Below, piece after piece: positions 8,845 through 17,508 of a DNA stretch of 64,000 nt. The translations under genes were made by a program, and so were the position numbers. The stretch covers positions 1-64,000 of the forward strand of contig JBNPWE010000007.1 in the NCBI GenBank assembly GCA_050433985.1, written 5' to 3'. How positions within the stretch are numbered: the first letter of the stretch is position 1; every line of letters starts with the position of its first letter. The notes below the pieces were generated by a model. The model was not told where the DNA came from. It made no database searches and was given only the letters and a program-made list of their open reading frames with translations. This DNA comes from JACIYW01 sp014359745. Its GTDB lineage: Bacteria > Pseudomonadota > Alphaproteobacteria > Rhodobacterales > Rhodobacteraceae.

Positions 8845-10112
8845 CCCCGCAACAGGCGTTTTGCGACGCGCTGGCAACGGCTTTTGGGCCGGGTGCGCTG
8901 CCGCAGGCCATTGGCGTGGCGGTGTCGGGCGGTGGCGATTCCATGGCGGCGCTGGCGTTCGCGCGCGACTGGGCCGCGCCGCGCAGGGTGGCCGTGCATG
9001 CGGTGACGGTGGATCACGGGTTGCGCGCCGGTGCGGCGGATGAGGCGCGCGCGGTGGCGCAGTTCTGCGCGGCGCGGGGCATCGCGCATGACACGCTGCG
9101 CTGGCAGGGGTGGGATGGTCGAGGCAATTTGCAGGCCGCCGCGCGCGACGCGCGCTATCGGCTGATCGCCGATTGGGCGCGGCGGGGCGGCATGGCGGCG
9201 GTGGTGCTGGGCCATACCCGCGACGATCAGGCCGAAACGGTTCTGCTGCGCCTTGCGCGCGGGTCGGGGGTTGACGGGCTGTCGGGCATGGCCGCGCAAC
9301 GCATGACGCGGGGGCTGCTGTGGCTGCGGCCGCTGTTGGGGGTGCGGCGGGCCGCGCTGCGGGCGTTTCTGCGGGCCGAAGGGATCGGCTGGTTCGACGA
9401 CCCCTCCAATGACGATCCGCGCTTTGACCGGGTGCGCGCGCGCGCGGCGCTGGCGTCGCTTGCCCCGCTTGGCATCGACGCCGAGGGGCTGGCGGCCACC
9501 GCCGAGCGCCTGCAAGACGCCCGTGCGGCCCTTGAGGCAGTGACAGCAGCCGAGGCCGGACGGCTGATGCGCGTCGAGGCGGGCGATGTGGTGATCCGCG
9601 CCGCGCCCTTTGGTGAATTGCCGCGCGCGGTGCGCGAGCGGATGATTGCCCATGCGCTGTGCTGGATTTCCACGGCGCCCTATCGCCCCCGTCATGCGGC
9701 CTTGCGCGCGCTGTCAGAGGGGGTGTTGGCCGGACGGAGCGGCACCTTGCACGGCTGCCTTGTAACGCTGCGCCGCGCCGAGGTCTGGATCGGGCGCGAA
9801 CCGCAGGCGGTGGCGGGGCATTCCTGCCCGGTGGGCAGGGTTTGGGACAACAGGTGGCGGCTGACCGGCCCCGAGGCCCCGGATGCGGTGGAGGCCGATG
9901 ACCTGACCATCGCGGCGCTGGGGGATGCGGGGCTTGGCCAATGCCCCGGCTGGCGCGCCACGGGCCTGCCGCGCGCCTCGGTTATGGCGTCTCCGGCGGT
10001 GTGGCGTGGCGCCACGCTGGTGGCCGCACCGCTGGCGGGGCGGGCAAATGGCTGGGTGGCGCGGCTGGAACAGGGCACGCAGGGCCTGTTTAAAATGGCA
10101 CTATCTGATTGA
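8841..10112 (+). CDS. tilS: tRNA(Ile)-lysidine synthase TilS
   Basis: This 423-residue cytoplasmic ATP-pyrophosphatase converts cytidine-34 of tRNA-Ile(CAU) to lysidine, which is essential for decoding AUA. The N-terminal PP-loop SGGGDS (29-34) and the downstream motifs LGHTRDDQAET and RLARGSGVDGLSGM are intact. The start is a TTG whose last two bases form part of the cpoB stop codon (TTGA), so translation is probably coupled. Placement between cpoB and ftsH is usual for this family. Confidence 0.94.
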   Translation: MTPQQAFCDALATAFGPGALPQAIGVAVSGGGDSMAALAFARDWAAPRRVAVHAVTVDHGLRAGAADEARAVAQFCAARGIAHDTLRWQGWDGRGNLQAAARDARYRLIADWARRGGMAAVVLGHTRDDQAETVLLRLARGSGVDGLSGMAAQRMTRGLLWLRPLLGVRRAALRAFLRAEGIGWFDDPSNDDPRFDRVRARAALASLAPLGIDAEGLAATAERLQDARAALEAVTAAEAGRLMRVEAGDVVIRAAPFGELPRAVRERMIAHALCWISTAPYRPRHAALRALSEGVLAGRSGTLHGCLVTLRRAEVWIGREPQAVAGHSCPVGRVWDNRWRLTGPEAPDAVEADDLTIAALGDAGLGQCPGWRATGLPRASVMASPAVWRGATLVAAPLAGRANGWVARLEQGTQGLFKMALSD

Positions 10113-10181
10113 ACCTGCCGCCCGAATGTCTATCTTAGCCGGGTAGCCCGCGCGCCGGGCACCGGATTTGGGGAGATACCA

Positions 10182-12101
10182 GTGGGCAACATGCGAAATA
10201 TCGCATTCTGGGTTGTGCTGTTCTTGTTGATACTTGCTCTGTTCAACCTGTTCAGCGGCAATCAGACGACGACCGCGACCCGGACCATAAGCTTTTCGGA
10301 ATTCATTCACAGGGTCGAAGGTGGGCAGGTTTCATCGGTGACACTGGATGGCGAGCGGGTGACGGTGCGCGCGCAGGACGGTCAGCAATATACCACGATC
10401 AAGCCCGAAGGCGTTGATCTGACCGACCGTCTGCTGAAAACCAACGTGTCGGTCGAGGCCAAGCCGCAGGAACAATCGGGGTTCTTTTCGGCGCTGTCGC
10501 TGTGGCTGCCGTTTCTGGTGCTGATCGGCATCTGGATCTTCTTCATGAACCGCATGCAGGGCGGCGGGCGCGGCGGCGCGATGGGCTTTGGCAAGTCGCG
10601 CGCCAAACTGCTGACCGAAAAGCATGGCCGGGTGACGTTTGACGATGTTGCGGGCATCGACGAGGCCAAGGACGAGCTGGAGGAAATCGTCGAATTCCTG
10701 CGCAACCCGCAGAAATTCAGCCGCCTTGGCGGCAAGATCCCCAAGGGCGCGCTGCTGGTTGGCCCGCCGGGGACCGGCAAGACGCTGCTGGCGCGCGCCA
10801 TCGCCGGTGAGGCGGGTGTGCCGTTCTTCACCATCTCGGGGTCTGATTTCGTGGAGATGTTCGTGGGTGTGGGTGCCAGCCGCGTGCGCGACATGTTCGA
10901 ACAGGCGAAAAAGAACGCGCCCTGCATCGTCTTCATCGACGAGATTGACGCCGTGGGTCGGTCGCGTGGCGTAGGCTACGGCGGCGGCAACGACGAACGC
11001 GAACAGACGCTGAACCAGCTTCTGGTGGAAATGGACGGGTTCGAGGCCAATGAGGGCATCATCATCGTCGCAGCGACCAACCGTCCCGACGTGCTCGACC
11101 CCGCGCTGTTGCGCCCCGGCCGGTTCGACCGTCAGGTGCAGGTGCCCAACCCCGACATCAAGGGCCGCGAAAAGATCCTGGGCGTGCATGCGCGCAAGGT
11201 GCCGCTGGGCCCCAACGTTGACCTGCGCATCATCGCGCGTGGCACGCCGGGGTTTTCGGGTGCCGATCTGGCGAACCTGGTGAACGAGGCGGCGTTGGCG
11301 GCGGCGCGGATCGGGCGGCGCTTTGTCGCGATGGAGGATTTCGAGAACGCCAAGGACAAGGTGATGATGGGGGCCGAGCGCCGATCCATGGTCATGTCCG
11401 AGGACGAGAAGAAGCTGACCGCCTATCACGAGGCCGGCCACGCCATCGTCGGGCTGAACGTGCCGCAGCATGATCCGATCCACAAGGCGACGATCATTCC
11501 GCGCGGGCGGGCGCTGGGCCTTGTGCTGTCGCTGCCCGAACGCGATCAGTTGTCGGTGACCTTCACCAAGTACAAATCCAAGATCGCCATGGCGATGGGC
11601 GGCAAGGTGGCCGAAGAGCTGATTTTCGGCAAGGAGAACGTCACCTCGGGTGCGGCCTCCGATATTCAACAGGTCAGTCGGATCGCGCGGGCGATGGTTA
11701 CGCAGTTCGGCATGTCGGAAACGCTTGGCAACATCGATTACGCCAATGAACAGCAATCCTATCTTGGCAATTATTCGGGGGGTTCGAACGTGTCGCCCGA
11801 TACGCAGGAACGCATCGACGAAGAGGTGCGCCGCATCGTCGATGAGGGCTATGAAGAGGCCAAGCGCATCCTGACCGAAAAGATCGAGGATCTGCACCGG
11901 CTGGCGAAAGGCTTGTTGGAATATGAAACGCTGACCGGGCCGGAAATTCAGCGCGTCATCGACGGCGAGGCGTTGAACCGCAATGACGACGGCGATGACA
12001 CGCTGGGGGGCGGGAACCGGCCAAGCCTGACGGCCATTCCCAAGACCAAGCCGAAATCGCCGAAAGATGATGGCGGCATGGCACCCGAACCGTCTGCCTG
12101 A
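10182..12101 (+). CDS. ftsH: ATP-dependent zinc metalloprotease FtsH
   Basis: This 639-residue inner-membrane AAA+ protease degrades misassembled membrane proteins and regulatory proteins. Two membrane helices (about 6-24 and 106-122) flank a periplasmic domain. The AAA module has Walker A GPPGTGKT (194-201), Walker B IVFIDEID (249-256) and the second region of homology RPGRFDRQV. The zinc protease site HEAGH is at 416-420. The GTG start at 10182 follows a GGGGAG ribosome-binding site by six bases and gives the MGNMRNIAFW N-terminus expected in Rhodobacteraceae. Confidence 0.97.
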   Translation: MGNMRNIAFWVVLFLLILALFNLFSGNQTTTATRTISFSEFIHRVEGGQVSSVTLDGERVTVRAQDGQQYTTIKPEGVDLTDRLLKTNVSVEAKPQEQSGFFSALSLWLPFLVLIGIWIFFMNRMQGGGRGGAMGFGKSRAKLLTEKHGRVTFDDVAGIDEAKDELEEIVEFLRNPQKFSRLGGKIPKGALLVGPPGTGKTLLARAIAGEAGVPFFTISGSDFVEMFVGVGASRVRDMFEQAKKNAPCIVFIDEIDAVGRSRGVGYGGGNDEREQTLNQLLVEMDGFEANEGIIIVAATNRPDVLDPALLRPGRFDRQVQVPNPDIKGREKILGVHARKVPLGPNVDLRIIARGTPGFSGADLANLVNEAALAAARIGRRFVAMEDFENAKDKVMMGAERRSMVMSEDEKKLTAYHEAGHAIVGLNVPQHDPIHKATIIPRGRALGLVLSLPERDQLSVTFTKYKSKIAMAMGGKVAEELIFGKENVTSGAASDIQQVSRIARAMVTQFGMSETLGNIDYANEQQSYLGNYSGGSNVSPDTQERIDEEVRRIVDEGYEEAKRILTEKIEDLHRLAKGLLEYETLTGPEIQRVIDGEALNRNDDGDDTLGGGNRPSLTAIPKTKPKSPKDDGGMAPEPSA

Positions 12102-12126
12102 GGCAGAACGGCAGTTGCGTTTGATC

Positions 12127-12157
12127 AAGGCCCCGCATGGCGACATGCGGGGCCTTT
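12127..12157 (+). terminator. Terminator hairpin after ftsH
   Basis: A perfect 13-bp stem AAGGCCCCGCATG / CATGCGGGGCCTT with a GCGA loop lies 25 bp after the ftsH stop. The tail has only two or three T residues, so termination may be weak or Rho-assisted. It is the strongest hairpin seen after any gene in this part of the window. Confidence 0.75.
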
Positions 12158-12193
12158 GGCGTTAGGGGGGGATTCCACCCGTCGGGGGCATCG

Positions 12194-12305
12194 CCTTGAG
12201 AGGCGCGTGCTTGGCTGGCGTGGGAGGTGCGTATTTGGGCCAAGATGAAATGAGTACGCATTTTCTTGTGCGGTCAGGGGGCGGGTCTGATCGGGCGCAA
12301 CACGC
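12194..12305 (+). repeat. Dispersed 3'-end repeat, long form (copy 1)
   Basis: This 112-nt element starts with CCTTG and contains TGCGTATTTGGGCCAAGATG and, later, TTTTCTTGTGCGGTCAG. It ends GGGTCTGATCGGGCGCAACACGC. It is collinear over its full length with copies at 14902-15013 and 30494-30606. It lies between the ftsH terminator hairpin and corA, in sense orientation to ftsH. It occupies most of the 314-bp gap between these genes; I see no other feature there apart from the hairpin. Confidence 0.85.
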
Positions 12306-12415
12306 CTTGGGGGTGGCTGCGGGGGCCGGGTTTGTCGGGGTTGTTTGTCAGAGGAATTTCATTTGTGTTCCGGCGAACCACGCGCTACCCCCGAGGCAAA
12401 GCGAGGGGGCGTGCG

Positions 12416-13381
12416 ATGCTGAAAACCTATGGTCTGGAAAACGGGCGCGTCGTTGTTCTTGACGGCGGCGCGACCGAACAGCAGGTGCTTTGGTATGATC
12501 TGGTGGCGCCCACGCCCGAAGAGGAAAAATTCCTTGAGGAGCGCCTTGGCATCGACATCCCCACCCGCGAGGAGATGGAGGAGATCGAGATATCGTCGCG
12601 CTTGTATATTGAGGACGGGGCCGTGTTCATGACCGCCAATGTGCTGGCGCGCACCGAAACCATCGAGCCGGAGCTGGCCCCTGTAACCTTTGTGCTGACC
12701 GATCAATGCCTGATCACGGTGCGCTATCACGAACCGCGCGCCTTCACGACGCTGTTGCAGCGGATAGAGCGGCATTCGCTGATCTGCGACAGCGCCGAAA
12801 AGATCCTGATGACGCTTTTGGAGGCGCTGGTGGATCGGGTGGCCGATATTCTGGAACGCGAGGGCGCCCTGCTGGACCGGGTGGCCAAAAGCATCTTTCG
12901 CCATGGCGCCAAGCGCAAGCGCGATGTGGGACTGGGCGATGTTCTGGAAGGGATCGGGCTGCGCGGCGAGTTGAATTCGAAGATTCAGGAAAGCCTGATC
13001 ACCATCGACCGGATCGCCGGCTTTCTGGCGCAAATCACGATGAGCGCGCAGAAATCCAAGGCGACGCGCGCGCGGGTCAAGACGCTGACGCGCGATGCGC
13101 GGTCGCTGTCGGATCACGCGGGGTTTCAGGCGCAGAAGATCACCTTTCTGCTGGATGCCACGCTGGGGCTGGTGAATATCGAACAGAACAGCATCATCAA
13201 GATTTTCTCGGTGGCCGCGGTGGTGTTTCTGCCGCCGACGCTGGTTGCGTCGATCTATGGGATGAATTTCCGGTTCATGCCGGAACTGGGCTGGCAACTG
13301 GGCTATCCGTTTGCGTTGATGTTGATGGTGTTGTCGGCGGTGCTGCCCTATCTGTTTTTCAAGAAGAAGGGCTGGTTGTGA
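12416..13381 (+). CDS. corA: CorA-type magnesium/divalent cation transporter
   Basis: This 321-residue protein has a large N-terminal cytoplasmic domain and two C-terminal membrane helices (about 263-280 and 297-315). The signature YGMNF is at 281-285, directly after the first helix, and the C-terminus is the usual basic KKKGWL. It forms a pentameric Mg2+ channel. The ATG at 12416 is preceded by GCGAGGGGG at good spacing. The reading frame is open further upstream, but the extra residues run into the intergenic repeat and are not CorA-like. Confidence 0.94.
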   Translation: MLKTYGLENGRVVVLDGGATEQQVLWYDLVAPTPEEEKFLEERLGIDIPTREEMEEIEISSRLYIEDGAVFMTANVLARTETIEPELAPVTFVLTDQCLITVRYHEPRAFTTLLQRIERHSLICDSAEKILMTLLEALVDRVADILEREGALLDRVAKSIFRHGAKRKRDVGLGDVLEGIGLRGELNSKIQESLITIDRIAGFLAQITMSAQKSKATRARVKTLTRDARSLSDHAGFQAQKITFLLDATLGLVNIEQNSIIKIFSVAAVVFLPPTLVASIYGMNFRFMPELGWQLGYPFALMLMVLSAVLPYLFFKKKGWL

Positions 13382-13433
13382 TCCCTGCCGGGCAACGTGG
13401 GGGCGGTTGGTATTCGCGGTAAAGGGACGGGGA

Positions 13434-14324
13434 ATGGGCGCTGAGATCATTGACGGCAAGGCCTTTGCGGGACGCATCCGGGAAAAGGTTGCGCGGCATG
13501 TCTCACGGCTGGGCGCGCAGGGTATCTTGCCGGGGCTGGCGGTGGTTCTGGTGGGCGAAGACCCGGCAAGCGAGGTATATGTGCGCAACAAGGGGCGGCA
13601 GACCGTCGAGGTCGGGATGGCATCCTTTGAGCATCGCCTGCCTGCGGAAACGGACGAGGCGGCGCTGCTGGCGCTTGTCGCGCGGCTGAATGCCGACCCC
13701 AGGGTGCACGGCATTCTGGTACAACTGCCGCTGCCCGCGCATCTGAACGCCGATCTGGTGATCGGCGCGATCGATCCGGCCAAGGATGTGGACGGGTTTC
13801 ACATTTCCAACGTCGGGCTGCTGGCGACGGGGCAAAAGGCCATGGTGCCCTGCACGCCGCTGGGCTGTCTGATGATGCTGCGCGACCATCTGGGCGATCT
13901 GGCGGGGCTTGAGGCGGTGGTGGTGGGGCGGTCGAACATCGTCGGCAAGCCGATGGCGCAGCTTTTGCTGGCGGCAAGCTGCACGGTGACGGTGGCGCAC
14001 AGCCGCACCCGCGATCTGCCCGGCGTTTGTCGGCGTGCCGATATCCTGGTGGCGGCGGTGGGGCGGCCGGAAATGATTGGTGCCGACTGGGTGAAACCGG
14101 GGGCCACGGTCATTGACGTGGGCATCAACCGTGTGGCTGGCGCGGATGGCAGGACGCGGCTGGTGGGCGATGTGGATTTCGCCGCCGTGGCCGGCGTGGC
14201 CGGGGCGATCACACCGGTGCCGGGCGGGGTGGGGCCGATGACGATCGCCTGCCTGCTGGCCAATACCGTGACGGCGGCGTGCCGCGCCAATGGATTGCCG
14301 GAGCCTGAGGGGTTGACACCCTGA
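13434..14324 (+). CDS. folD: Bifunctional methylene-THF dehydrogenase / methenyl-THF cyclohydrolase FolD
   Basis: This 296-residue cytoplasmic enzyme of one-carbon metabolism interconverts 5,10-methylene-, 5,10-methenyl- and 10-formyl-tetrahydrofolate using NADP. The catalytic Tyr/Lys motif YVRNK, the cofactor-domain motif VVGRSNIVGKPMA and the C-terminal PVPGGVGPMT signature are all intact. The ATG at 13434 has AAGGGACGGGG just upstream. It follows corA by about 50 bp in the same direction. Confidence 0.96.
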   Translation: MGAEIIDGKAFAGRIREKVARHVSRLGAQGILPGLAVVLVGEDPASEVYVRNKGRQTVEVGMASFEHRLPAETDEAALLALVARLNADPRVHGILVQLPLPAHLNADLVIGAIDPAKDVDGFHISNVGLLATGQKAMVPCTPLGCLMMLRDHLGDLAGLEAVVVGRSNIVGKPMAQLLLAASCTVTVAHSRTRDLPGVCRRADILVAAVGRPEMIGADWVKPGATVIDVGINRVAGADGRTRLVGDVDFAAVAGVAGAITPVPGGVGPMTIACLLANTVTAACRANGLPEPEGLTP

Positions 14325-14400
14325 GCGGGCCAGAGGGGCTTTGACGCGGGCCGCGTTTGGGGTCTAGACTGTGGGCGTCCAACCGTTGAAAGGGTTTCCC

Positions 14401-14874
14401 ATGCGATTTGTGGTGGCTTTATTCCTGATGTTTCCGACAGTCGCCGTGGCCGGTGGGGCCGACATGGCCCCGCGCGACGGCTGGCGGGTGATCGACACCG
14501 CGCTTGCCCCCGATGTGTTGATCGAGCGTTTGCAGGCGGCGGTTTCCGCCGAGGGGATGGGTGTTGTCACCCAGGCCGGGCCGACGGCGGCGGCGCGGGG
14601 ACGCGGCGTGACCATCCCCGAAAACCGCGTTATCGGGGTGTTCAACAATGTCTATGCGGTGCGCATCCTGAACCTGAGCACTGCTGCGATGATCGAGGCG
14701 CCGGTGCGGTTCTATGTGACCGAAGATGCCGACGGCAGCGCCACGCTGAGCTGGAAAACCCCGAGTTTCGTCTTTGCACCCTATGTGGCCGAGGGCGGAC
14801 CGGAGTTGCAGGCGGCAGCGTCAGAGCTGGACGCGAAATTCGACGCGATCGCCGGGCGCGCCACCATGCAATAG
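14401..14874 (+). CDS. Exported DUF302-family protein
   Basis: This 157-residue protein has an N-terminal signal peptide (VVALFLMFPTVAVAGG) followed by a DUF302-like alpha/beta domain. Recognisable parts are the LIERLQAAVSAEGMGVV helix-strand, PENRVIGVFNN, and the EAPVRFYVTED...ATLSWKTPSFVFAPY strands. DUF302 proteins are small periplasmic or cytoplasmic proteins of unknown biochemical role. It starts 76 bp after folD, possibly from its own promoter. Copy 2 of the long repeat follows. Confidence 0.75.
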   Translation: MRFVVALFLMFPTVAVAGGADMAPRDGWRVIDTALAPDVLIERLQAAVSAEGMGVVTQAGPTAAARGRGVTIPENRVIGVFNNVYAVRILNLSTAAMIEAPVRFYVTEDADGSATLSWKTPSFVFAPYVAEGGPELQAAASELDAKFDAIAGRATMQ

Positions 14875-14901
14875 AGCGTATTCAGCCGGTCGGATGAGTT
14901 T

Positions 14902-15013
14902 CCTTGGCCGACGCGCGCACGGTGGGCGTGGGAGTTGAGTATTTTTTCCAAGATGAAATGGATGAGGGTTTTCTTCTGCGCTCATGGCGCCGGTCTGATT
15001 GCGCGCAACATGC
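14902..15013 (+). repeat. Dispersed 3'-end repeat, long form (copy 2)
   Basis: A 112-nt copy of the same element: CCTTG start, GTTGAGTATTTTTTCCAAGA core, TTTTCTTCTGCGCTCATGG block and GGTCTGATTGCGCGCAACATGC end. It lies 27 bp after the DUF302 stop in sense orientation, in a convergent interval ahead of the OmpA-like gene terminator. Confidence 0.85.
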
Positions 15014-15032
15014 GCGAGGCGGCGGTGATGTG

Positions 15033-15061
15033 AAAAGGCCCGCCCCTGGGGGGGGCGGGCC
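15033..15061 (-). terminator. Intrinsic terminator of the OmpA-like gene
   Basis: On the minus strand the stem GGCCCGCCCC / GGGGCGGGCC is followed directly by TTTT (AAAA at 15033-15036 on the plus strand). It lies 33 bp after the OmpA-like stop codon. It has the form of a classical intrinsic terminator. Confidence 0.75.
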
Positions 15062-15093
15062 GGGCCGTTTGGGCCGGGTTGGGCATGCGGGTC

Positions 15094-15747
15094 TTAACCC
15101 TGGCGGTCGGGGCGGATGATGATTTCCACCCGGCGGTTCTGGGCGCGGCCTTGGGCGGTGAGGTTGGTATCGACGGGCTGATCCTCGCCCCGGCCGTAGG
15201 TTGCGATACGGTTGCCCGACACGCCCGCATCGCGCAGAACATTACCCACCGCGCGGGCGCGGCGTTCCGACAGATCCTGATTATAACCTGCCGACCCGGT
15301 GTTGTCGGTATGGCCGATCACGTCGATGGTGGAATTTGGGTATTGTTGCAGGTTGGTCGCCACCGCGCGCAGGTCGCGTTGCAGATCGGGGCGCACGGCG
15401 GAACTGTCGGTTGCGAACAGGATATCCTGCGGCATGGTCACCACCAGTTCGGAACCGGTGTTGGTGACGGTGATGTTGTCATTGTTGATCGTTCGGCGCA
15501 GATCGCGGGCCTGGCGATCCATGCTTTGGCCGATTGCGCCGCCAAGGATAGCCCCGGCTGCGACCCCGGTGACGACATTGCCGGTATCGCCATCGCCGAT
15601 CGCAGAACCGGCAAGCCCGCCCAGAATCGCGCCGATGCCCGCGCCCGCGCGGGTGCGCTGCTGTTCTTCGGGCGCGAGTGTGGGATCGCAGGCGGAAAGC
15701 GCAAAGAGGCTGACGGTGGCAAGGATCAGTGGTTTTCCAAGGGTCAT
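15094..15747 (-). CDS. OmpA-family outer-membrane lipoprotein (YiaD-like)
   Basis: This 217-residue lipoprotein has the lipobox LSAC about 18 residues from the chosen start. It continues with a Gly-rich glycine-zipper segment (about 38-80, GAGIGAILGGLAGSAIGDGD) that may insert in or cross the membrane. A C-terminal OmpA domain (about 105-217) contains the peptidoglycan-binding motif GHTDNTGSAGYNQDLSERRA. It resembles E. coli YiaD. The ATG at 15747 gives a standard lipoprotein signal; the frame remains open 14 codons upstream without adding a feature. Confidence 0.9.
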   Translation of the reverse strand: MTLGKPLILATVSLFALSACDPTLAPEEQQRTRAGAGIGAILGGLAGSAIGDGDTGNVVTGVAAGAILGGAIGQSMDRQARDLRRTINNDNITVTNTGSELVVTMPQDILFATDSSAVRPDLQRDLRAVATNLQQYPNSTIDVIGHTDNTGSAGYNQDLSERRARAVGNVLRDAGVSGNRIATYGRGEDQPVDTNLTAQGRAQNRRVEIIIRPDRQG

Positions 15748-15859
15748 CGTGGTGCCTTTTCTGTTCCGGGCTGATGCAGCCCTGTGCAATACTGGCGCAT
15801 GATCGCGTGTTCCGGCGCCGAATGCACGGGGCTAAAGCCGCGGATCGGCATAAATCTGC

Positions 15860-16744
15860 TTAGAGCGGGGCACCGCCGTGAGCGGGCGCGGCTTCGCTGC
15901 GGGCCGATTCCCAGGCCAGCATGGCGCGTTTCACCGGCAGGCCCCAGTGATAGCCGCCAAGCCCGCCGGATTTGCGCAGGGCGCGGTGGCAGGGGATAAG
16001 CCAGCTTAGCGGGTTGCGCCCGACGGCGGTGCCCACGGCGCGCATCGCGGCGGGGTGGCCGATGGCGGCGGCGATCTGCGAATAGGTCGTGACATGACCC
16101 GTGGGGATGGCCAGCAGCGCCTCCCATACCTTGATCTGGAAGGGGGCGCCGATAAGGTGCAGATGTGCCGCGCCGGTGCCGTTGAAAGCGCGCAGCGCCG
16201 GGGCGATGGCGGCCTGATCGGCGCGGAACGTGGCGCGGGGCCAGCGCGCGCGCAGGTCGGCAAACGCCGCATCAAAGCCCGTTTCGGCGGTGAAGGCGAG
16301 GCCGCAGAGGCCGCGCGGCGTGGCCATGGCCAGCACCTCGCCGAAGGGTGACGAAAAGGTGCCGTGGCCGATGGTCAGCCCTTCGCCCGCGCGCGCATAA
16401 TCGCCGGGACTCATCGCTTCCCAGGTCAGAAAGAGATCGTGCAGGCGGCCGGTGCCCGAGAGGCCGGTGGCAAGGCTGGTGTCAAGCGTGGTGAAACGCT
16501 GTGCCAGCAGGGTCTTTGCGTGATCAAGCATCAGGTATTGCTGATAGCGTTTGGGGGATACGCCAACCCAGCGGCTGAAGGTGCGTTGAAAATGCGCGGG
16601 GCTAAGGCCGATGCGCGCGGCAAGGTCATCAAGCGGCAGCGCCGCGCCCCCCGCCGCATCGATGGCGTCGATGGCGCGTTTGATCAGGGCGTAGTGATAG
16701 GCCGGGTCGGGGGCGAGGGGCGCGGTATCCTGGGGGCTGGGCAT
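15860..16744 (-). CDS. Ada-like AraC/O6-methylguanine-DNA methyltransferase, lacking the N-terminal Zn domain
   Basis: This 294-residue protein begins with an AraC-type helix-turn-helix region (about 15-115; LAARIGLSPAHFQRTFSRWV). The second half is an MGMT domain with the alkyl-acceptor motif PCHR (251-254), preceded by GRNPLSWLI. It repairs O6-methylguanine or O4-methylthymine by suicidal methyl transfer. It lacks the Cys-rich N-terminal domain that senses phosphotriesters in E. coli Ada, so how it would be induced is unclear. The ATG at 16744 is preferred; one at 16822 is possible. It is divergent from nth, another DNA-repair gene. Confidence 0.88.
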   Translation of the reverse strand: MPSPQDTAPLAPDPAYHYALIKRAIDAIDAAGGAALPLDDLAARIGLSPAHFQRTFSRWVGVSPKRYQQYLMLDHAKTLLAQRFTTLDTSLATGLSGTGRLHDLFLTWEAMSPGDYARAGEGLTIGHGTFSSPFGEVLAMATPRGLCGLAFTAETGFDAAFADLRARWPRATFRADQAAIAPALRAFNGTGAAHLHLIGAPFQIKVWEALLAIPTGHVTTYSQIAAAIGHPAAMRAVGTAVGRNPLSWLIPCHRALRKSGGLGGYHWGLPVKRAMLAWESARSEAAPAHGGAPL

Positions 16745-16863
16745 GCGGGCTTTGGCCTTTTGCGACGGGTCGGGCGCAGTATCGGTGCAAATGCCCCGGC
16801 CCGCGACCCGAAACTTGCGCAAACCACCTTGTCTGACCGGCGGGGAGCGGGCAAGACACGGGG

Positions 16864-17508
16864 ATGGTTGCGCAACTCGATTATCATGTGATGCGGGAAA
16901 TCTTTGCCCGGTTCCAGGCCGCAGAGCCGGAACCGAAGGGCGAATTGCATCATGTGAACGCCTATACGCTGCTGGTGGCGGTGGCGCTGTCGGCGCAGGC
17001 CACCGATAGCGGCGTGAACCGCGCCACGGCGGATCTGTTCACGCTGGCCGACACGCCCGAGAAGATGCTGGTGTTGGGTGAAGAGGGGCTGGTGGCGCAT
17101 ATCCGCACCATCGGGCTTTATCGCAACAAAGCGAAGAACGTCATGCGGCTTAGCCGGATACTGGTGGAGGAGTACGGCGGACAGGTGCCATCCTCGCGCG
17201 CCGCTCTGCAATCGCTGCCCGGCGTGGGCCGCAAGACCGCCAATGTGGTGCTGAACATGTGGTGGGGCCACCCGGCGCAGGCGGTGGACACGCATATATT
17301 CCGTGTCGGCAACCGCACCGGCATCTGCCCCGGACGCGATGTTGTCGCGGTGGAACGCGCCATTGAAGATAACGTGCCGGTTGAATATCAACGCCATGCG
17401 CATCACTGGCTGATCCTGCACGGCCGCTATATCTGCACCGCGCGCAAACCCAAATGCGCGGTGTGCATCATCCGCGATCTCTGCCCCTATGAGGAAAAGA
17501 CCCTATGA
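16864..17508 (+). CDS. nth: Endonuclease III
   Basis: This 214-residue bifunctional DNA glycosylase/AP lyase removes oxidised pyrimidines. The helix-hairpin-helix LPGVGRKTA (118-126) contains the catalytic Lys124, and the catalytic Asp142 follows in VDTH. A C-terminal [4Fe-4S] cluster is formed by C191, C198, C201 and C207, with the canonical C-X6-C-X2-C-X5-C spacing. Its last bases overlap the kinase start (ATGA), so the two are likely translationally coupled. Confidence 0.96.
   Translation: MVAQLDYHVMREIFARFQAAEPEPKGELHHVNAYTLLVAVALSAQATDSGVNRATADLFTLADTPEKMLVLGEEGLVAHIRTIGLYRNKAKNVMRLSRILVEEYGGQVPSSRAALQSLPGVGRKTANVVLNMWWGHPAQAVDTHIFRVGNRTGICPGRDVVAVERAIEDNVPVEYQRHAHHWLILHGRYICTARKPKCAVCIIRDLCPYEEKTL

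Noticed and set aside
15784..15999. Plus-strand frame between the OmpA-like and Ada-like genes.
   Set aside because: It has no ribosome-binding site and mostly overlaps the Ada-like gene on the opposite strand.
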